Shown: piece by piece, positions 58,937-64,000 of the stretch
Position numbering within the stretch: the first letter of the stretch is position 1
How the letters are laid out: every line of letters begins with the position of its first letter
NCBI GenBank assembly: GCA_030533445.1
Contig: CM060064.1
Span: forward strand, 22,527,626-22,591,625
Origin: Cyprinodon diabolis
Lineage: Eukaryota > Chordata > Actinopteri > Cyprinodontiformes > Cyprinodontidae
Length of the DNA: 64,000 nt
Reading direction: 5' to 3'
The notes under the pieces: model-generated
What the model was told of the DNA's origin: nothing
The model's database searches: none
Seen by the model: only the letters and a program-made list of their open reading frames with translations
Program-made: the position numbers and the translations under genes

Positions 58937-60049
58937 ATGGCAGCGGTTATTGTCGCAAGAAGGAGACATCGAAATGAAGCAAGGAGACGCAGAGAACGCA
59001 TTTTTTCACTCCGTGTGAATATTTTTGGAATGAACGAGGAAACGATCATCAAAACGTATCGTTTATCCAGCATTGCCATTTTGGAGCTATTTGGGGGAAC
59101 TCCGAATGGATTTGGAGCCAGCCACAAGGAGGACCCACGCAATACCAGCTATAACAAAACTCCTTGCAACGTTGCACTTTTTTGCATCTGGGTCATTCCA
59201 GCGTACGGTTGCAGCGAGAGCTGGGATCTCCCAATCTAATTTTTCAGAAGTGCTGTCCGACGTTCTAAATGCCATGTGTCGCCGTATGAGAAAGGTCATT
59301 AGGTTTCCACACAACCGGCAGTCACTAAATGACACCAAACAAGGCTTTTTTGCAATCGCTGGATTTCCCGGAGTGATTGGAGCGATTGATTGCACCCATG
59401 TTCAACTTGTGCCCCCTGCAGAAAGTGAGCATGTGTATAGGAATCGCAAACACATGCATTCTTTGAATGTGCAGTGCGTTTGTGATGCCCAAGGCATCAT
59501 TACCAACGTTGTGGCAAAATATCCCGGGTCAGTGCATGACTCTTTCATTTTAAGAAACAGCTACCTGTTTTCCAAGTTGCGTGATGGAGAGTTTGGAGAT
59601 GGCTGGCTTGTAGGTGAGTCAAATATTTAGAAAAAGAAATAATTTCTTCATCAGTGTCGTATTCACCCAGATTTCTTTTTTAAGGTGACAGTGCATACCC
59701 CCTACATCCCTTCCTCCTGACACCCGTTCTCAACCCGACCACTGCTGGAGAAATTGGATACAATGAGGCCCATATTCGCACCCGGAACATTGTGGAGCGC
59801 ACCTTTGGGATCTTGAAGAGCAGGTTCCGATGTTTGGACCGTACTGGCGGAGCACTGCTGTACAAGCCAGAAAAAGTTGCCCAGATTGTAGTGACCTGCT
59901 GCATGCTTCATAACATTGCCAAACAACACGGGCTGGAGCATGACGCCCTACCGGAGAATCCCGACCTCCCCCCTGCGCCTGTGGAGCAACATGCCAATAC
60001 TGCGGGAATGCGTATGCGCAAAAATCTCATCCACAGTCACTTCTTGTGA
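58937..60049 (+). pseudogene. HARBI1-type transposase with one frameshift
   Basis: Exon 58937-59613 and exon 59685-60049 join in phase (TTGTAG/GTGAG donor, TTTTTTAAG acceptor). The DDE nuclease triad is present: Asp in GAIDCTHVQL, Asp in PGSVHDSFILRN, Glu in RNIVERTFGILKSRF. An N-terminal helix-turn-helix reads TVAARAGISQSNFSEVL. The frame shifts at the G5 run 59093-59097: upstream the frame is that of MAAVIVARRRHRN...ILELF, downstream that of LRMDLEPATRR, as if one extra G were present. It ends RKNLIHSHFL then TGA. If the G run is a sequencing error the gene is intact. Confidence 0.88.
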
Positions 60050-60314
60050 GCCATTTGGTATGTGCATTTTTCTACAGGCCAATACAAAACACCTGTGTTT
60101 TTTTTTTTTTTTTTTGAGGGGGTGGGGGTGTCACTGTAACATTTAAATTTCTTAATGCACTAGTTTGTACAAACTACTAGTTTGAGCATCTAATTATGTT
60201 AAGTCCAGCAAAAGTTACACTTCCTTTAGATTAAGCAACATGGTAAAAGAAATATAGCCTTTTTTCCCCCCACAAAGTGAAGAATCAAACAGACAACTTA
60301 AGTGTTGCAAGTAT

Positions 60315-61263
60315 TTATTTGTATCTCCTTTTACGCAGGTGGAACTTGCCCACAGTGCGCACTCCTTCCTCTGCGGTTCCTGGCTGCCTATTTGTTGCTG
60401 TGCCACTTTGTTGAGCCGTTTCTCCACCTGGATTGGGGGTAGTCATTGGCCGCATCCCTTCCCGTATCCCTCTTGCCACAGAATTGACAGCCATCGTCAG
60501 GGCAGACACTGCAGAGACCATCTGTCTGCAGTGGGTGGCTATGGTCTGAGTGTCGCGCCTTGCCGCCCGTGCCAACGTTGATGCCACACGCATCTCCCGT
60601 GCAATTGTCTGCAGGGCTGCAGACTGTTTTTTTGTTCTTGCAGCAACTCCAAATCAATATGTTCCAGGCTCATACGAGGCCTCACGGGGGTGGCAGCTGC
60701 TACGGGGGGATTTGATGATGGCTGGACCTCTGATGCAGATTCTAAATGTAAAGCAAATGTTTAGTTACGTATTTGACTTGAAACAGCATTAAATTCACAG
60801 GTGGTGCATTCTTTTCAGTTCTGAATAAATCTTTTCAATAAACCTTTTCTGAGATTGTGCACCTACCGTGTCCTGCTGTTTGGTCAAGTGGGTCATACCC
60901 GGCAATCCCAGTGATTTGCTCCTCACAGAGCGTCAGCTGTACTTGTTCCTCAATGCTGGTCAGAGGCATCTCATCTATTGTGCCCCCTCCTGTTTTGTTC
61001 GCAGATGTTTTGTTATATGCCAGTTTTTCTTTGGTTCGCCTTCTAATATCCTGGTATCTTCTTTTTACTTCATCCACTGTTTGCAAGGTTTCACCAACAG
61101 CGTTTACTTTATGACAGATTTGTTCCCATATCGCGTTCCTCTGTGTGACAGTCACACCTCTTTGCTGTAGCTCACTTAAATGTTTGTTGGCTTCATCCAC
61201 CAACACCTCCATTTCCATGGGGTCGAATTTTCTTTTGCGCTTTCTGCTGCCCGAACTCGCCAT
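60315..61263 (-). pseudogene. Harbinger Myb/SANT-like DNA-binding protein with one frameshift
   Basis: Exon 61263-60867 begins MASSGSRKRKRKFDPMEMEV and carries a Myb/SANT-like trihelix domain with NAIWEQICHKVNAVG and VDEVKRRYQDIRRRTKEKL. The donor CACG/GTAGGT joins exon 60741-60315 in phase. In the second exon the frame changes at an A7 run (about 60625-60632), between HIDLELLQEQ and ALQTIAREMRVAS, consistent with one lost A. It ends RKRRYK then TAA. In Harbingers this protein brings the transposase to the ends and into the nucleus (family knowledge). Confidence 0.85.
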
Positions 61264-61451
61264 GCCGCAAACCACAAAACGCGCAAAACCATCATTTAAA
61301 TAGGGCGTCTCCAACAGTTTTGCACCTGCCACCAGTTACGCAATCCCTCTTGTTAAATCACCCGCAAACCATGGTTCAGCCCCTCGCGCAAAATTCCAGT
61401 TTGCGAGCGCAAATTACCACACGCAAAATTGGATCTTGATAAATCCGGCCC

Positions 61452-62465
61452 AAAGTCTCTGTCATCTGCTTTGAGTAATACAAATGCTTTTTATCCTCTG
61501 CATTTTCTTCTTTTGTTATTGTTTAAGATTTTTCCCCTTTTTATCCATCCAGTAGCTCTGGACTTATGGCTAGGTTTCTACATTTCCAGTAAAAATGACC
61601 TACAGTATGCTGAAATCAATCATCAATGCTTGAAAAAGCATACAATTATAACTGTTAAACTGTAAATCATATGTAAAAGGTATCCAAGATAAATTGAAAA
61701 ATTGTAAAATAGAGAAGCAGCTTAATGCAAAAATGTCCTGGTTTCCAAATATTCACATAAGATAAAGAATATGGTACAGTATAATTTAAGTGCAAAAGAA
61801 GCAGTTATTGTTACAATTTACTAATGCTAAAATAATTTAAATGTTACATTTTTAGGGTTCTAGTTATTACCAGTATTTATTAATTTCCAATTCAATTTCC
61901 TATATAAATGTAAACAACAAAGATTAAATCATTAAATATATGCTAAATTTGGAACTTAATAGAGTGTGGTACCTTCATTTTCCATTCTCGGACTGGGAAT
62001 ACACTGGATAATACTCAGGACTGTTCCACACTTTTTCTGGAATTTTATCAGAAGGTTCAGAAGGTAGGTTGAAAAAAGTTGGGGTTATGTTTTGCAAATT
62101 GGTTAAAATAATTGTATTTTTTTTTTTTTATATAATTGGTAACCAGGTTAATACTCATGCTGTTAAAAAAAGTAATGGCATACAAGCAGAGCTCCACAAG
62201 TTAAGTTGTTAGACTCTAACCACCACTGTTCCCAACAACCTCAATAAGCTGATTTTGCACAGTTTCAATCTTAGTCAGTTAAATAACATGCTGCTGTCAT
62301 TTTGCACTTCTCTGATGTTGCTGCTATTTTCAAATATCAATTACTGTAAAAATTACTGTAAAAATGTCCATAGCTGGATACTGGTTATTTATTCTTATTA
62401 TTTGATATCGTTAAAACACTTTACAGTACGGTGTTTTATTGTTTATCTTTTGCCTCTTCACTATT
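61452..62465. other. AT-rich DNA, no feature
   Basis: Nothing recognisable; probably further aplp2 intron 1. Confidence 0.5.
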
Positions 62466-62815
62466 AGAGGGAGTAGTGGCCTAGTGATTAAGGCATAGAG
62501 CTTGGAATCCTGAGGTTGTGAGTTTGAAACTCACTGCCACTCTGGGTCTCTGAGCAAGACCCTTAATCCCTGATTGCTCCCTGAGCGCGCCACGGTGGCA
62601 GCCCACTGCTCCCCAAAGGGATAGGTTAAATCAGAGGTAAATTTCTCAAATGTGAGATCAATAAAGTTCAATTATTATAATATTATTCTTATACATTTTT
62701 TCTAAGGTCCACATTTGTGTGACATTTTTTTCTATAATGTTGTTGCTGCTGCAAACACCAGAATTTCCCCATTGTGGGACAATGAATGGATTTCTATTCT
62801 ATTCTATTCTTAAAA
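62466..62815 (+). mobile_element. SINE with tRNA-like head and LINE-like tail
   Basis: Head TAGTGGCCTAGTGATTAAGG (A-box region) and GAGGTTGTGAGTTTGAAACTC (B-box position), then GAGCAAGACCCTTAATCCC and GCCCACTGCTCCCC. After an AT-rich insertion it resumes with TTTCCCCATTGTGGGACAAT and a (TTCTA)n tail. It is the plus-orientation counterpart of the copy at 27660-27845. Confidence 0.65.
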
Positions 62816-64000
62816 CATTGCATAACCATTGAAACAATAACAAACACCTTGGAAAATGGTAAAGAGCTCTTTTATTTTGGCTAAATGGTTATATTTACAG
62901 TCCCTTTCATTTTACTATAATTTTGCGTATGAGTTGCCTTCCATATTCATACAAAAGTGGTAGTTTCGACCTACATTGTTACATTTATATTAACTCTATT
63001 TGAAATACTTAATTATTGCATTTGTACAACACCATAAAGACAATTTGGTTTAATGCCTATAGTTAATAACCACTTGCAGTAATGTAGGTCAGTCAGAGTT
63101 ATTTTTTGATTAGATCAGGACTCTTGATCTTTAAAAAAATTAAAAGATTGGACTTTAGACTGTAATAAAAAAAACTTCAGAATGTAGAAAATGCTTGAAT
63201 GAATTATGGGAGATTTAGGCAGTTGTAATAGTAATGCGGCTATAATAGGGCTAAATTGTGTTTTTTTTTTTTTCAGCTGCTCTTTATCTATTAAGGACTG
63301 TGTAGATTTTGTGGATCTAGGCAAACATTTTGTTGGAGTAAAGTAAAAACTGTCAGTAATTGGAATACTTCTGTTAAACTGTAGCTTTGTTGCTGCATAG
63401 CCTATATTTGAAATTCAAATGCTTAATTTCCTTTTTTTTTCTAACATCACTTTGGTAAAATGGCTTCCTTTTTGTGCTTCAAACCTGATTCAATACAGAC
63501 TGATGCCCACCTATTCTGCACTTGCCGTTAGTTTTCAGCATACATATCTTCTTTCTTGGGATTTGCTCATCGCTGTCGTATTATATTGAGTGTTTGTTCA
63601 GTCTCTCGTCTCTTTATTGGAGTTCTCAGTCATGCCCCTGTCTCCAGTGTATTCTGCATGTGGGTCATCTTCGTTATTTGCACTAACGCTTGACAGATTG
63701 GGTTTGTTATTGCCACACACTGAATCGAAACATGAGTACAGCGTGCCGTCTGCGTCTATCACACACAACAAAGTTTTCAATATTTCATGTTCAGAAGATT
63801 TTTCTCTGTTATGATTGTCTAACACCATGTAGTCAGTGGGTTTTGCAGGGAAAATATTATAATATATAATATGGAAGATGCCATAAGGTGTTTTTCTTCA
63901 ATTTCTAATAAATTTTTGTATAGGTAGCACTTGGATTTGGCAGTCATATTCCCATTGTGTAGCTTATCTATTAATAAATTGGGTTTTATTGTAATACTAC
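62816..64000. other. AT-rich DNA to the window end, no feature
   Basis: No gene, RNA or mobile element is recognised. A frame at 63590-63814 and its opposite-strand shadow have no motif. Confidence 0.5.

Larger units (their letters stand above)
58588..61451. mobile_element. Harbinger (PIF) DNA transposon with two convergent genes
   Basis: The ends are GGGCCGGATTTATCAA and its inverse TTGATAAATCCGGCCC. Flanks are ambiguous: read as a 3-bp AAA duplication with GGGCC ends, or a 5-bp CAAAG duplication with GGCC ends. Inside are a HARBI1-type transposase on the plus strand and a Myb/SANT-like protein on the minus strand, the classic two-gene layout of animal Harbingers. Both genes have an intron with matching phase and one single-base frame error each. 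Confidence 0.92.

Overview
The window is nuclear DNA of a teleost fish; the species cannot be named from the sequence. The evidence is three spliced vertebrate genes with GT-AG introns, an AT-rich background, and fish-type repeats: a Rex3-like (RTE) retrotransposon with a GATG-repeat tail, several Tc1-like transposons, a Harbinger element, tRNA-derived SINEs and a hAT-like MITE.

Layout from left to right. 1-1.1 kb: Rex3 fragment. 1.7-9.9 kb, plus strand: a two-exon Kir3/GIRK-type inward-rectifier potassium channel gene. 10-16 kb: repeat-rich intergenic DNA with two solo LTRs. 16.0-24.8 kb, minus strand: a BTB zinc-finger gene recognised as zbtb32, with four coding exons and a probable non-coding first exon. 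24.8-34.6 kb: intergenic DNA holding LINE and SINE remnants, long AT microsatellites and a decayed Tc1 with a nested TTAA-flanked MITE. 34.6-56.2 kb, minus strand: aplp2 (amyloid precursor-like protein 2), all coding exons except the signal-peptide exon, which must lie upstream in 56.2-64 kb or beyond the window. 58.6-61.5 kb: a two-gene Harbinger transposon, probably inside aplp2 intron 1. 61.5-64 kb: a SINE and otherwise featureless DNA.

I built the exon models by hand. All junction phases agree: zbtb32 totals 1,500 coding bases, the visible part of aplp2 2,076 and the channel 1,557, each divisible by three. The three genes do not form a pathway. They are a syntenic block: in human, KCNJ5, APLP2 and the BTB gene ZBTB44 are neighbours on 11q24, while ZBTB32 lies near APLP1 on 19q13.

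The most notable points are in the proteins. The channel carries an Arg directly before its TIGYG filter and a Glu at the Leu needed for G-beta-gamma activation of GIRKs. The aplp2 gene has no Kunitz exon in the expected intron, has lost two of three copper-ligand histidines, and contains a 21-nt microexon. A Tc1-like element with an intact 340-residue transposase and nearly identical 200-bp inverted repeats sits in an aplp2 intron.
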